A stretch of 64,000 nucleotides of DNA. Origin: Paenibacillus nanensis. GTDB taxonomy: Bacteria; Bacillota; Bacilli; Paenibacillales; Paenibacillaceae. The notes beneath the pieces are model-generated. The model worked only from the letters and a program-made list of their open reading frames with translations. It did not search any database and had not been told where the DNA came from. Made by a program: the position numbers and the translations under genes. Shown here piece after piece: positions 16,659 through 24,496 of the stretch. Each line of letters starts with the position of its first letter. Positions within the stretch are counted from its first letter, which is position 1. The DNA lies in NCBI RefSeq assembly GCF_003583765.1, contig NZ_QXQA01000018.1:62001-126000 (forward strand). Direction: 5' to 3'.

Positions 16659-17105
16659 ATGAAAACGTCTAGCTTTTATCCGGTTATTTTAACAGAGCAG
16701 GTTGGAGCCAGCGCCGAGTTTTATCGGCAATATTTTGGATTTGAGACCGTATTCGAAGCCGATTGGTACGTAAGTCTTCGCCTGCCAAAGGACGCGGAAT
16801 CGGCATTCGAGCTGGCTATTTTGGAAGCCGGGCATTCGACTGTGCCGTCAGTCTACCGGCATTCGGTGAACGGACTTATCCTCAATTTTGAAGTGGAGGA
16901 TGTGGACGCGGAGTACGAGAGATTGATCACGCAGCACAAGCTCCCGCTGCAGCTTGATATCCGGGACGAAGAGTTCGGGCAGCGCCACTTCATAACAAGC
17001 GATCCTAATGGCGTATTGATCGACGTGATCAAAATCATTCCCCCTTCCGACGCGTACAGCGAAAATTACAACGAGAACTTGTGGCAAGCCGAACAGAAAG
17101 GATGA
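16659..17105 (+). CDS. VOC (glyoxalase/dioxygenase) superfamily protein
   Basis: A 148-aa protein starting at ATG 16659, eight bases after AAAGGAG. It has the VOC pattern of paired beta-alpha-beta-beta-beta modules: [21 protein letters not shown] at the start, [13 protein letters not shown] in the middle, and [16 protein letters not shown] at the end. VOC proteins include glyoxalases, bleomycin-type drug-binding proteins and thiol transferases, and this one cannot be placed more narrowly. It is the first gene of an operon with a TetR regulator that probably controls both. Confidence 0.88.
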   Translation: MKTSSFYPVILTEQVGASAEFYRQYFGFETVFEADWYVSLRLPKDAESAFELAILEAGHSTVPSVYRHSVNGLILNFEVEDVDAEYERLITQHKLPLQLDIRDEEFGQRHFITSDPNGVLIDVIKIIPPSDAYSENYNENLWQAEQKG

Positions 17106-17146
17106 TAAGATGAGGTAACGACGCGTAACGGGAGAATGGGAACGGC

Positions 17147-17734
17147 ATGAAAAGAAGGAAAGAAGAGGCGAACGAAACGATCGCGAAGCTTGTTGAAGTC
17201 GCAAGGAAGCATTTTACGGAGCGCGGCTACGCGGAATCGTCGATGGAGGAGATCGTGGCGGAGGCGAATTTGACGCGAGGAGCGCTTTACCATCATTTCG
17301 GCAGCAAAAAGGGGCTGTTTCAGGCCGTGCTGGAGTCCGTTCAGAAGGAGATGGGAGAGCGGGTGGAAGCCGGAGCCGCTCGAAGCGGCGATGCGTGGGA
17401 GCAGCTGATTTTAGGCTGCCGCGCTTTTGTGGCCGCTGCCGTTGAGCCTCACATCAAAAGAATTTTGCTTATTGACGGTCCGGCTGTGCTGGGTTGGGAG
17501 GCGTGGCGCAGGATGGATGAGGAAAACTCGATGCGGCATTTGCGGGAGCAGCTGCAGCTGATGCAGCAGCAGGGTTACCTTAAGCCGGTTCCGATTGACG
17601 CGATGACGCATTTTCTCTCCGGGGCTCTGAATGAATCGGCGTTATGGATCGCGCAAAGCTCCGATGACAATCAATCGTTAGAGGATACGATGATCGTCAT
17701 TTCTCAGTTTTTGAAAGGCTTCAACAACGGCTAG
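17147..17734 (+). CDS. TetR/AcrR family regulator
   Basis: A 195-aa TetR protein. The helix-turn-helix spans about residues 10-56: A-R-K-H-F-T-E-R-G-Y-A-E-S-S-M-E-E-I-V-A-E-A-N-L-T-R-G-A-L-Y-H-H-F-G-S-K-K-G-L-F is nearly textbook when read in two halves. The remaining helices form the ligand pocket and dimer face. It lies 41 bases after the VOC gene in the same operon, and the promoter ahead of VOC carries a matching inverted repeat, so auto-repression released by the VOC protein's substrate is the simplest model. Confidence 0.92.
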   Translation: MKRRKEEANETIAKLVEVARKHFTERGYAESSMEEIVAEANLTRGALYHHFGSKKGLFQAVLESVQKEMGERVEAGAARSGDAWEQLILGCRAFVAAAVEPHIKRILLIDGPAVLGWEAWRRMDEENSMRHLREQLQLMQQQGYLKPVPIDAMTHFLSGALNESALWIAQSSDDNQSLEDTMIVISQFLKGFNNG

Positions 17735-17757
17735 CCGATATGGGCGGCGAGAATAGA

Positions 17758-17796
17758 AACGATAGAGCAGGCGCGTCTTGCTTTATCGTTTTTTTT
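17758..17796 (+). terminator. Rho-independent terminator
   Basis: Twelve-base-pair stem AACGATAGAGCA with complement (one G-T pair), 9-nt loop and at least six T. It ends the VOC-TetR operon. Confidence 0.9.
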
Positions 17797-17828
17797 ATGT
17801 GGAGGAAGACTCAGAGGTTTATAAAAAT

Positions 17829-17861
17829 GTTCTTTATAAAGAACAATCATCGTGATATAGT
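17829..17861 (+). promoter_or_regulatory. Promoter and 16-bp palindrome before the acyl-CoA ligase gene
   Basis: TTTATA (17833-17838) and TATAGT (17856-17861) have a 17-bp spacer. The perfect palindrome GTTCTTTATAAAGAAC (17829-17844) covers the -35 box, indicating repressor control by an unidentified protein. Confidence 0.5.
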
Positions 17862-17905
17862 AGTGTGGAAGTGCGATAAGACGAACAGTCTCGGAGGTCT
17901 GCGTC

Positions 17906-19672
17906 ATGGAATGGTTGAACGGTTTACATGTGGATTCGGTCCCTTATTTGCTCCAGGAGCGGGCAAGGCGCTTTCCAAGCTCGATAGCTTACATTTTTCC
18001 GGAGCGGGATCAGCGCTATACATGGGCTGAGATTTGGCGGGAGGTGCTGCCGCTTGCACGCGGTATGCATAGGAACGGCGTACGCAAGGGCGACAGAGTG
18101 GCCTTTTTGATGACGGGCCGCATGGAACTGATTCTATCCATGTATGCGGCTGCCTGCCTTGGAGCGGTGCTTGTCCCGATCAACGCCTATTCGAAAAAAG
18201 AGGAGCTGGCCGGGTATTTGAACGAATCGAGACCGGCTCTGATGATTATCGGCGCTCATGGGCACCAGCAGCACTATCCGTCCATGCTGCGCCAATTGGC
18301 AGAAGCTCGCGACGGGCGTTCGGAAGGCGGCTTTATCCCTTCCTCCGTGTATGTTGTAGCCGATTCGGATGAGCGACTCCAGGGGTTCCGCCCCTATTCC
18401 GAGCTGGCGGCCGCGGGCAACCTCGCTGGATCCGATGAATGGAAGGAGGCAATCCGGCATGTTGCTTCCCGTGACCCGCTTATTTTGCTTTTTACATCCG
18501 GAACGTTGGGGGTTCCCAAAGGCGTGCTTCGCACGACCGCATCCTTTTTGATCGCAAGCGCCGGTAAAGGGGAGTCGTCCAGTCCGCTTCGAAAGCTGAT
18601 GCTGGGGCTGAATACCCGGATTATGCAGGCCTTCAAGCTTCTCAATCTGCTGCCGCTATACCATATGGGCGGCTTCGCCACGATTTTGACCAATTTGAAA
18701 TCCACGAATGTCCCAACGGTGATGCTCAGCCGATTTCATCCGATAGAGGCGTTGTCCGCCATTGAAAAGGAGCGCTGCAAAGTGCTGGTGGGAACGCCGT
18801 ACATGCTGCAAAGAATGGTGGCGGCGCCGGAGCGCGCGGCATTCAACCTGTCCTCGCTGCTTGGCGCGGCTTTTACTTCAGCGGCGGTAACCCCGTCCAT
18901 TTTGCAAAAGGTAACGAGCGAGCTGCGGCTGCAGTTTTTTTTGGTGAGCTATGGCTCTTCGGAGGCCGGTTCGGTGGCAAGCGGAACTTGTATCCGGAAG
19001 GAGCATTTGCGCGGATTCCTTATTCCGCTTCTATTCCGCATTGTCAAGCATACGAACCTCCTTGGAGGGCTGATTCCATATGAGGCGTTCATGAAAGAAA
19101 GCGCCAGCCTCGCCGGAAAGGTAGATCCGCATGTCGAGATTCGAATCGTCGACCCCGCAACAGGCGAAGAGCTGCCGGCAGGGGAGCAAGGGGAGGTATG
19201 GATTCGCAGTCATCGGGTCATGCGATATGCGAATGACCGCACCGAAAGGCCCGCCTTTACGGAGGATGGCTGGTATCGCTCGGGAGATCTGGGCTGGCTG
19301 AACGAGCGGAAGCATTTGGCGATTGCGGGGCGGATCCACCGCATCATCTCCCGCGGAGGCGAAAAAATATCGCCCATCGAGATTGAGAACATCATTATGG
19401 AACATGAAGAGGTAGAGGATGCTCTTGTCATCGGCGTGCCGGATTCGTTATACGGGGAGGAAGTCTGCGCATGCATCGTGCCGAAGAGCGGCAGCTTCCT
19501 AACGTCTGACCGTCTGAAGCAGGAGCTGGCGCCCAGGCTGTCCGCCTTCAAGCTGCCGAGGACCTTTATCTTCCTTTCCCAGCTTCCTTTATCGCCCACC
19601 GGCAAAATATCCATAGCCGAAATGAAACAGCTGGCCGAGCAGGAAATCCACGTTGCAAGGAGACATGCGTGA
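17906..19672 (+). CDS. AMP-dependent acyl-CoA synthetase/ligase
   Basis: A 588-aa ANL-superfamily adenylating enzyme. Motifs in order: the phosphate loop L-L-F-T-S-G-T-L-G-V-P-K-G-V at about 194-207, V-S-Y-G-S-S-E-A-G at about 347 (A5), D-G-W-Y-R-S-G-D-L-G at about 453 (A7), S-R-G-G-E-K-I-S-P-I-E-I-E at about 475 (A8), and P-T-G-K-I near 570 with the catalytic Lys (A10). It activates a carboxylic acid as acyl-AMP and then probably the CoA thioester. The stop codon overlaps the start of the membrane acyltransferase gene, so the pair may make and transfer an acyl group onto a surface or secreted molecule. Confidence 0.92.
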   Translation: MEWLNGLHVDSVPYLLQERARRFPSSIAYIFPERDQRYTWAEIWREVLPLARGMHRNGVRKGDRVAFLMTGRMELILSMYAAACLGAVLVPINAYSKKEELAGYLNESRPALMIIGAHGHQQHYPSMLRQLAEARDGRSEGGFIPSSVYVVADSDERLQGFRPYSELAAAGNLAGSDEWKEAIRHVASRDPLILLFTSGTLGVPKGVLRTTASFLIASAGKGESSSPLRKLMLGLNTRIMQAFKLLNLLPLYHMGGFATILTNLKSTNVPTVMLSRFHPIEALSAIEKERCKVLVGTPYMLQRMVAAPERAAFNLSSLLGAAFTSAAVTPSILQKVTSELRLQFFLVSYGSSEAGSVASGTCIRKEHLRGFLIPLLFRIVKHTNLLGGLIPYEAFMKESASLAGKVDPHVEIRIVDPATGEELPAGEQGEVWIRSHRVMRYANDRTERPAFTEDGWYRSGDLGWLNERKHLAIAGRIHRIISRGGEKISPIEIENIIMEHEEVEDALVIGVPDSLYGEEVCACIVPKSGSFLTSDRLKQELAPRLSAFKLPRTFIFLSQLPLSPTGKISIAEMKQLAEQEIHVARRHA

Positions 19673-20763
19673 TGCGCAAGTTTTATCCGGGGATAACGAT
19701 ATTTAAGTTCGCGGGGGCGATTATGGTTTTGCTGGGTCATGCGCTGCTTATCTCCTTATTAGAGGAGACGGGCAGCGAAACGATGTCCTTCGTGGCGCTG
19801 CTGACGAGGGTCATTGTGCCTTGCTTCTATGTGATCGCCGGTTTTCTTGCGTATAAAGGCTGGTCGCATGCCGCTCGTTCCGAGACTTATTTGAAAAGAT
19901 ATTTGATCCGAATCGCGGTTATGTACAGCTTCTTCTGCTTGTTATTCACCTTGCAGCATAATGTTTCTGCGCTGCTGCGTGACGGGTTTCATGCCGGCAA
20001 TTTATGGTTGCAGGCCAAAATATGGTTTATGGCCGTTTTTGTGAACGGTCCTTATTATCATCTGTGGTTTATTCCGCCCCTTCTGTTCGGGGTGGCGGCT
20101 TCTTATTGGCTGATAAAAAACTTGCCCGCCCGATCGATTGTTTGGATATGTCTTGCGGGATTCGTGCTGTGCCAGTTTACTTCGGGCAGTCTTCGTTTTC
20201 TGTTCGGGGGAATGATGGACGGTTTTTTAGGCATCAGTCTGGAACAGTGGAATTATCTCGACCTGGTCTTGACGCAATATATCGGGTTCGGATTAACGTT
20301 TGTCGCTGCGGGAGCCGTCATCGCCAAATACGAGGAACGCTTTCTCAGGCTGCGCGCGCGCCGGGCCGTCATGCCGCTTTGCGTCTTGATTGTTATAGAG
20401 CTGGCCATGCTGCTGACGACCTCGGATTGGACGAACGAATATAAGCTGGCGTTCACGCTGCTCCCGCTGACCATTCTTCTGTTCTACGGCGTACTCCGCA
20501 TGCGAAGCCGGTTCGCGACGGTCTATCACCGGCAGCTCAGCTTATTCAGCATCGTGACGTATTTGAGCCATGCTTTGTTTATGCAGGCGAACGATTGGGT
20601 CTTTGGCTGGAAGACCGGCGATATGCTGGTTTCTGAATATGTGGCGCGGGGAGTGCTGACGATCGCTGAGTGCATCCTGCTGACCTATGTCATTTACCGG
20701 GGCATCCGGCGGAGACAGGTGCAGGAGCCTGCAAAAGGAGCGCGGCTCGAAGTGATCAGGTAA
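19672..20763 (+). CDS. Acyltransferase 3 (OafA/YrhL-like) membrane protein
   Basis: A 363-aa protein with about ten membrane helices. It starts at ATG 19672, which shares a base with the preceding TGA and is nine bases after AAGGAG; a GTG one codon earlier is possible. The opening F-K-F-A-G-A-I-M-V-L-L-G-H-A-L-L carries the His expected at the active site of acyltransferase-3 proteins, and P-C-F-Y-V-I-A-G-F-L and Y-H-L-W-F-I-P-P-L-L-F are typical later blocks. These enzymes O-acylate cell-wall sugars, exopolysaccharides or lipids. Translational coupling to the ligase suggests shared substrate flow. Confidence 0.88.
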   Translation: MRKFYPGITIFKFAGAIMVLLGHALLISLLEETGSETMSFVALLTRVIVPCFYVIAGFLAYKGWSHAARSETYLKRYLIRIAVMYSFFCLLFTLQHNVSALLRDGFHAGNLWLQAKIWFMAVFVNGPYYHLWFIPPLLFGVAASYWLIKNLPARSIVWICLAGFVLCQFTSGSLRFLFGGMMDGFLGISLEQWNYLDLVLTQYIGFGLTFVAAGAVIAKYEERFLRLRARRAVMPLCVLIVIELAMLLTTSDWTNEYKLAFTLLPLTILLFYGVLRMRSRFATVYHRQLSLFSIVTYLSHALFMQANDWVFGWKTGDMLVSEYVARGVLTIAECILLTYVIYRGIRRRQVQEPAKGARLEVIR

Positions 20764-21081
20764 GCGAGCGCGCTTCAAGGAGGTTCCGGACAGGGCCAAC
20801 AAGCCCACTGCATAAGCCCGGAAGGACCGACAAGCCACATGGCTTTGCAGGCAGAAGGTCGCAAGTCTCAATGCTTAGACAAGTCAAGGTGCTTAGAAGA
20901 CAGAAGGACATCGAAACTATGAGCAGCTCTAGAAGAACCGACCAACTCACGGTCAGGCGCTAACGAAGCCCTTCAACTTCACGCCTAGTACCAGGACGCC
21001 GAACAAACAATCTGGAGAAGGGCCGCCTACACTTTGCCCGGTGCTAGAAGAACCGACGAACTCACGGTCAGGCGTCAAATA
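20764..21081 (+). other. Non-coding transcript tail with direct repeats and hairpins
   Basis: No gene is supported in this 318-bp stretch. It contains a 31-nt direct repeat, 20929-20959 and 21044-21074, with one mismatch. Each copy includes an ACCG-N9-CGGT mini-hairpin, and a third partial copy of its opening (GAAGGACCGACAA) is at 20821. Other short stems follow one another: GGGC/GCCC at about 20794, AAGCC/GGCTT at about 20832, AGGCG/CGCCT at about 20955-20985. It lies on the same strand as the acyltransferase operon and ends in that operon's terminator. Confidence 0.5.
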
Positions 21082-21133
21082 GACCGTCAAACTCACTGCT
21101 TTAACGGGCAGGGAGGATGACGGTCCTTTTTTT
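21082..21133 (+). terminator. Rho-independent terminator with internal loops
   Basis: GACCGTCA pairs with TGACGGTC, and inside it CTC-A-CTGC pairs with GCAG-G-GAG. Seven T follow. It ends the ligase-acyltransferase transcript, including the repeat-bearing tail. Confidence 0.85.
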
Positions 21134-21150
21134 GTGAGGTTGCGAGCGGA

Positions 21151-21978
21151 TTATTGTTTTGTCGTGCTGCGGTAGGCAAAATGATTGGTCGGCCCTTGCC
21201 CCGCGCCGATGCCCAGGGAATGCGCGATGGCGGCGTGGATGAAGGCTTCGGCGAGGTCAACCGCATCCGGAAGCTCGAGTCCTCGGGCGAGCCCGGCCGT
21301 AATTGCTGCCGATAAGGTGCAGCCAGTTCCATGCGTGTGCCGGGTATCGAGCCGTTTATTCTCCCAGAAGCGGAAGCTGCGGCCGTCATAAAGCATGTCG
21401 ATGACAAGGTCCTGCGTCGAAGGATCGTGACCGCCTTTCAGCAGCACGCCTCTAGCGCCCATTTGGCAGAGCCGGCGGGCCGCTTCTTCTCTGTCGCTTA
21501 ACGTGACGATGCTCATTCCTGTCAGCTCCTCGGCTTCGGGAATGTTCGGCGTGACGAGGGCTGATAGCGGGAGAAGCTTATTCGTAAGCGTGCTTACGGC
21601 TTCTTGCCGGAGCAGAGCCGAGCCGCCTTTGGCGATCATGACGGGATCGATGACGAGGTTGCGCCAGCCGTATCGGACAACACACTCCGCTGCCGCTTCA
21701 ATAATGGAGGCGTCGACGAGCATGCCCGTCTTAACCGCGTCGGGCGGCAGGTCGTCGCCGATTGCCTGCAGCTGAGCTTGAACGGCTTGTTCGTTCATTG
21801 GGTAGACGGCATGTACGCCCAGCGTGTTCTGGGCTGTCACTGCGGTGACCACGGACATGCCATAGACGCCGAGCTCCTGAAAGGTTTTCAGATCGGCTTG
21901 GATGCCCGCGCCGCCGCCGCTGTCTGAGCCCGCTATCGTTAACGCTTTTCGTATGGTTGGTGCTGGTGCTGGTGTCAT
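21151..21978 (-). CDS. thiD: Hydroxymethylpyrimidine/phosphomethylpyrimidine kinase
   Basis: A 275-aa ribokinase-fold enzyme. A-L-T-I-A-G-S-D-S-G-G-G-A-G-I-Q-A-D (about 12-29) is the ThiD substrate loop, V-T-P-N-I-P-E-A-E-E-L follows at about 140, and D-T-R-H-T-H-G-T-G-C-T-L-S-A-A near 225 is the anion hole with the catalytic Cys/Asp region. It phosphorylates HMP and HMP-P for thiamine synthesis; a pyridoxal-kinase side activity is known in the Bacillus ThiD/PdxK group. It is not in a thi operon and no TPP riboswitch is visible in the 160 bases before its start, suggesting salvage use. Confidence 0.92.
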   Translation of the reverse strand: MTPAPAPTIRKALTIAGSDSGGGAGIQADLKTFQELGVYGMSVVTAVTAQNTLGVHAVYPMNEQAVQAQLQAIGDDLPPDAVKTGMLVDASIIEAAAECVVRYGWRNLVIDPVMIAKGGSALLRQEAVSTLTNKLLPLSALVTPNIPEAEELTGMSIVTLSDREEAARRLCQMGARGVLLKGGHDPSTQDLVIDMLYDGRSFRFWENKRLDTRHTHGTGCTLSAAITAGLARGLELPDAVDLAEAFIHAAIAHSLGIGAGQGPTNHFAYRSTTKQ

Positions 21979-22138
21979 GCTTTTTGTCCGCTCCTATTAT
22001 TTTATTGGATCGAAAGTAACTGTTGCTCCTATTGTAGCAGGACGGTCCCTTATGCGGCATCGTTTTTTAAAGCAACAAGTTGAATCCTCACGCCTAATTT
22101 GGTAGGTTGAAAACATAAAAGATGCAGAAGGGCAGTGA

Positions 22139-22696
22139 GTGGACATGGGGATGGAGATTGAACGGAAGTTTTTATTGGCGGAGGACCCTCAGGCGTTAAT
22201 TGACGCGGAAGAGCTGACAGTGCAATCGGAGCAGCGTATTGAGCAGACCTATCTCGCCATGGACGACAACGAAGAATTGCGGGTCCGCAGGATCGCCGAC
22301 CTGGCGACCGGGGAAATCAGCTACACGCATACTTTCAAGCGGGGGAACGGCCTGGTGCGCGAAGAGGTGGAGCATGCGATATCGGAGAGCATCTACCAGC
22401 AGATCATGGCCGCATTCGGCTTTACGCCGCTAACGAAAAACCGGATTACGGCCGACTGGAACGGCCGCATCGTCGAGATCGACATCTACGACCAGATTAA
22501 GCTGTCTGTGCTCGAGGTGGAGTTCGCGTCTATTGAAGAGGCGAATTCGTTCCAAGCGCCGGACTGGTTCGGTGAAGATATCAGCTCCCAGAAGCAGTAC
22601 AGCAACAAAACCGTCTGGAAGCAGCTGCAAGGCGAGAAATGGCAGCAAAAACAGGACGCCATCAACGGCCCAGACAAGTCTGCGGCGAAGGTTTAA
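22139..22696 (+). CDS. CYTH domain-containing triphosphate-binding protein
   Basis: About 185 aa with the CYTH tunnel fold. The diagnostic E-I-E-R-K-F-L (E-x-E-x-K) is at the N-terminus and alternating basic/acidic strands follow (E-L-R-V-R-R-I, Y-T-H-T-F-K-R, R-I-V-E-I-D-I-Y, L-S-V-L-E-V-E-F). CYTH enzymes hydrolyse or cyclise triphosphates (inorganic PPPi, thiamine triphosphate, ATP). The start could be GTG 22139 (seven bases after AAGGG) or ATG 22145/22151. It is followed directly by the 17-copy hairpin array. Confidence 0.88.
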   Translation: MDMGMEIERKFLLAEDPQALIDAEELTVQSEQRIEQTYLAMDDNEELRVRRIADLATGEISYTHTFKRGNGLVREEVEHAISESIYQQIMAAFGFTPLTKNRITADWNGRIVEIDIYDQIKLSVLEVEFASIEEANSFQAPDWFGEDISSQKQYSNKTVWKQLQGEKWQQKQDAINGPDKSAAKV

Positions 22697-22699
22697 TGA

Positions 22700-23583
22700 G
22701 TCGCGGCAGCCGCGCGCGGGGCTTAGCCCGCTGCAATGGCCCAAAACGCCATTGCAGGCCCGCTTGCCGCGGCTTAGCCCGCTGCAATGGCCCAAAACGC
22801 CATTGCAAGCCCCGCGCGCCGCGGCTTAGCCCGCTGCAATGGCCGAAAACGCCATTGCAAGCCCCACGCGCCGCGGCTTAGCCCGCAGCAATGGCCAAAA
22901 ACGCCATTGCAGCCCCGCGTGCCGCGGCTTAGCCCGCAGCAATGGCCAAAAACGCCATTGCAGCCCCGCGCGCCGCGGCTTAGCCCGCAGCAATGGCCAA
23001 AAACGCCATTGCAGCCCCGCGCGCCGCGGCTTAACCCGCAGCAATGGCCCAAAACGCCATTGCAAGCCCGCGCGCCGCGGCTTAGCCTGCTGCAATGGCC
23101 AAAAATGCCATTGCAAGCCCCGCGCGCCGCGGCTTAGCCCGCAGCAATGGCCCAAAACGCCATTGCAGCCCCGCGCGCCGCGGCTTAGCCCGCAGCAATG
23201 GCCCAAAACGCCATTGCAAGCCCGCGCGCCGCGGCTTAGCCCGCTGCAATGGCCCAAAACGCCATTGCAAGCCCGCGCGCCGCGGCTTAGCCCGCTGCAA
23301 TGGCCCAAAACGCCATTGCAAGCCCGCGCGCCGCGGCTTAGCCCGCAGCAATGGCCCAAAACGCCATTGCAGGCCCGCTTGCCGCGGCTTAGCCCGCTGC
23401 AATGGCCCAAAACGCCATTGCAGCTCCGCTTGCCGCGGCTTAGCCAGCAGCAATGGCCCAAAACGCCATTGCAGCCCCGCTCGCCGCGGCTTAGCCCGCA
23501 GCAATGGCCCAAAACGCCATTGCAGCCCCGCACGCCGCGGCCAAACCCGTTGCATTGGCCCAAAACGCCATTGCAGGCCCATC
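22700..23583 (-). repeat. Tandem array of 17 hairpin repeats, period 51-52 bp
   Basis: Seventeen copies of a core TGCAATGGC-N7-GCCATTGCA begin at 22732, 22783, 22835, 22887, 22938, 22989, 23040, 23091, 23143, 23194, 23245, 23296, 23347, 23398, 23449, 23500 and 23551. The spacing is 51 bp in most cases and 52 in three. Each core is a 9-bp stem (8 bp where the first base is A); GC-rich linkers of about 26 bp contain GCCGCGGC and GGCTTAG. Read on the minus strand the loop is GTTTTGG, matching the second array at 35411. The 51-bp period is 17 codons, so long stop-free frames run through on both strands, but they have no starts, no family and low-complexity products. Confidence 0.95.
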
Positions 23584-23600
23584 TTAAGGAGTGATGACGC

Positions 23601-24371
23601 ATGTCGATCCATGAACCTAGCGGATATTTAAGAAAAATCGCGCTGCTCCGGGACAGCGTGCCGTCCTTCCGGCAATATCCGTTTAACCTAAAGGCGGTGA
23701 GAGAGCTCGACGAGCTCGGGTTCCATCCGAAGGTCACGTATCTCATCGGCGAGAACGGGAGCGGCAAGTCGACGCTGATGGAGGCGATTGCGGTAGCCCT
23801 TGGCTTCAACCCGGAAGGCGGAACGATCAACTTCGCCTTCCAGACGGCGGAGACCCATTCGGATTTGCACCGCTACTTGAAGCCGGTACGCGGAGCGAGG
23901 CGGCCGAGGGACGGCTTCTTTTTCCGGGCGGAGAGCTACTATAATCTCGCCACTTATATTGATGAGCTGGACCAAGAGCCTTCCCCCTCGCCGCGGCTTA
24001 TCGACTCCTACGGCAGCAAATCGCTTCATCAGCAGTCGCACGGCGAATCCTTTTTCGCAACCTTTCTTCACCGGTTCAGCGGCAACGGCCTCTATATTTT
24101 GGACGAGCCCGAGGCGGCGCTATCGCCGGCGAGGCAGCTGTCGCTCCTTGCGCGCATGCATGATCTCATTCAGGATCATTCCCAATTTATAATCGCCACC
24201 CATTCGCCGATTTTGATGGCGTACCCGGATTCCGTCATTTATGAGCTTACGGAGGATGGCATCCGAACGACGACTTGGGAGGAGACGGAGCATTATGTCA
24301 TAACGAAGCAATTCCTCAATAACCGCGACCGCATGCTCCGCGATCTGCTGGTGGACGAGGATGAGGACTAA
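23601..24371 (+). CDS. AAA-family ATPase (ABC/OLD-like nucleotide-binding domain)
   Basis: A 256-aa stand-alone ATPase. Walker A is G-E-N-G-S-G-K-S-T at residues 50-58, the signature-like Q-S-H-G-E-S-F is at about 150, Walker B is L-Y-I-L-D-E-P-E-A-A-L at about 167, and the switch His is in I-I-A-T-H-S-P-I-L. The order resembles OLD/RecF-type and COG3910 predicted ATPases. No membrane or nuclease domain is attached. AAGGAG and the start lie immediately after the last repeat of the hairpin array, so the array is in its upstream region and probably on its transcript. Confidence 0.85.
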   Translation: MSIHEPSGYLRKIALLRDSVPSFRQYPFNLKAVRELDELGFHPKVTYLIGENGSGKSTLMEAIAVALGFNPEGGTINFAFQTAETHSDLHRYLKPVRGARRPRDGFFFRAESYYNLATYIDELDQEPSPSPRLIDSYGSKSLHQQSHGESFFATFLHRFSGNGLYILDEPEAALSPARQLSLLARMHDLIQDHSQFIIATHSPILMAYPDSVIYELTEDGIRTTTWEETEHYVITKQFLNNRDRMLRDLLVDEDED

Positions 24372-24418
24372 AAAAAGCAGCGGATAGCAGCGCCGTCGAA
24401 GCGCCGAGACATCCGCTG
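24372..24418 (-). terminator. Terminator of the Nif3-like gene
   Basis: GCAGCGGAT (24377-24385) pairs with ATCCGCTGC (24411-24419). Read on the minus strand the stem is followed by seven T. The loop is long (25 nt), and the left arm starts a few bases past the ATPase stop codon. Confidence 0.7.
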
Positions 24419-24489
24419 CCTGTATGAGGGTTCTCCGCTTTTTTAGCGCCGAGACATCCGCTGCCTGTATGAAGGCTTTCCGCTTTTTT
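24400..24489. repeat. Two tandem 45-bp repeats in the intergenic terminator region
   Basis: Copies at 24400-24444 and 24445-24489 share AGCGCCGAGACATCCGCTGC, then CTGTATGA, and end in TCCGCTTTTTT, differing at about three bases. Each end is a T run that would serve the plus strand, so the duplication repeats half of a terminator. Confidence 0.85.
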
Positions 24490-24496
24490 ATAACCG

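Noticed and set aside
21979-22138. TPP riboswitch before thiD
   Set aside because: The conserved CUGAGA and ACCUGA-type elements were not found in the intergenic sequence on the minus strand.
22700-23583. CRISPR array
   Set aside because: There are no unique spacers; linkers are as conserved as the cores, the repeats form the same hairpin throughout, and no cas gene is present.
22826-23830. Long stop-free frames on both strands through the first repeat array (up to about 330 codons)
   Set aside because: The 51-bp period is a multiple of three and the unit happens to lack stops in several frames. The products are low-complexity 17-residue repeats, several frames are open at once, and none has a credible ribosome site.
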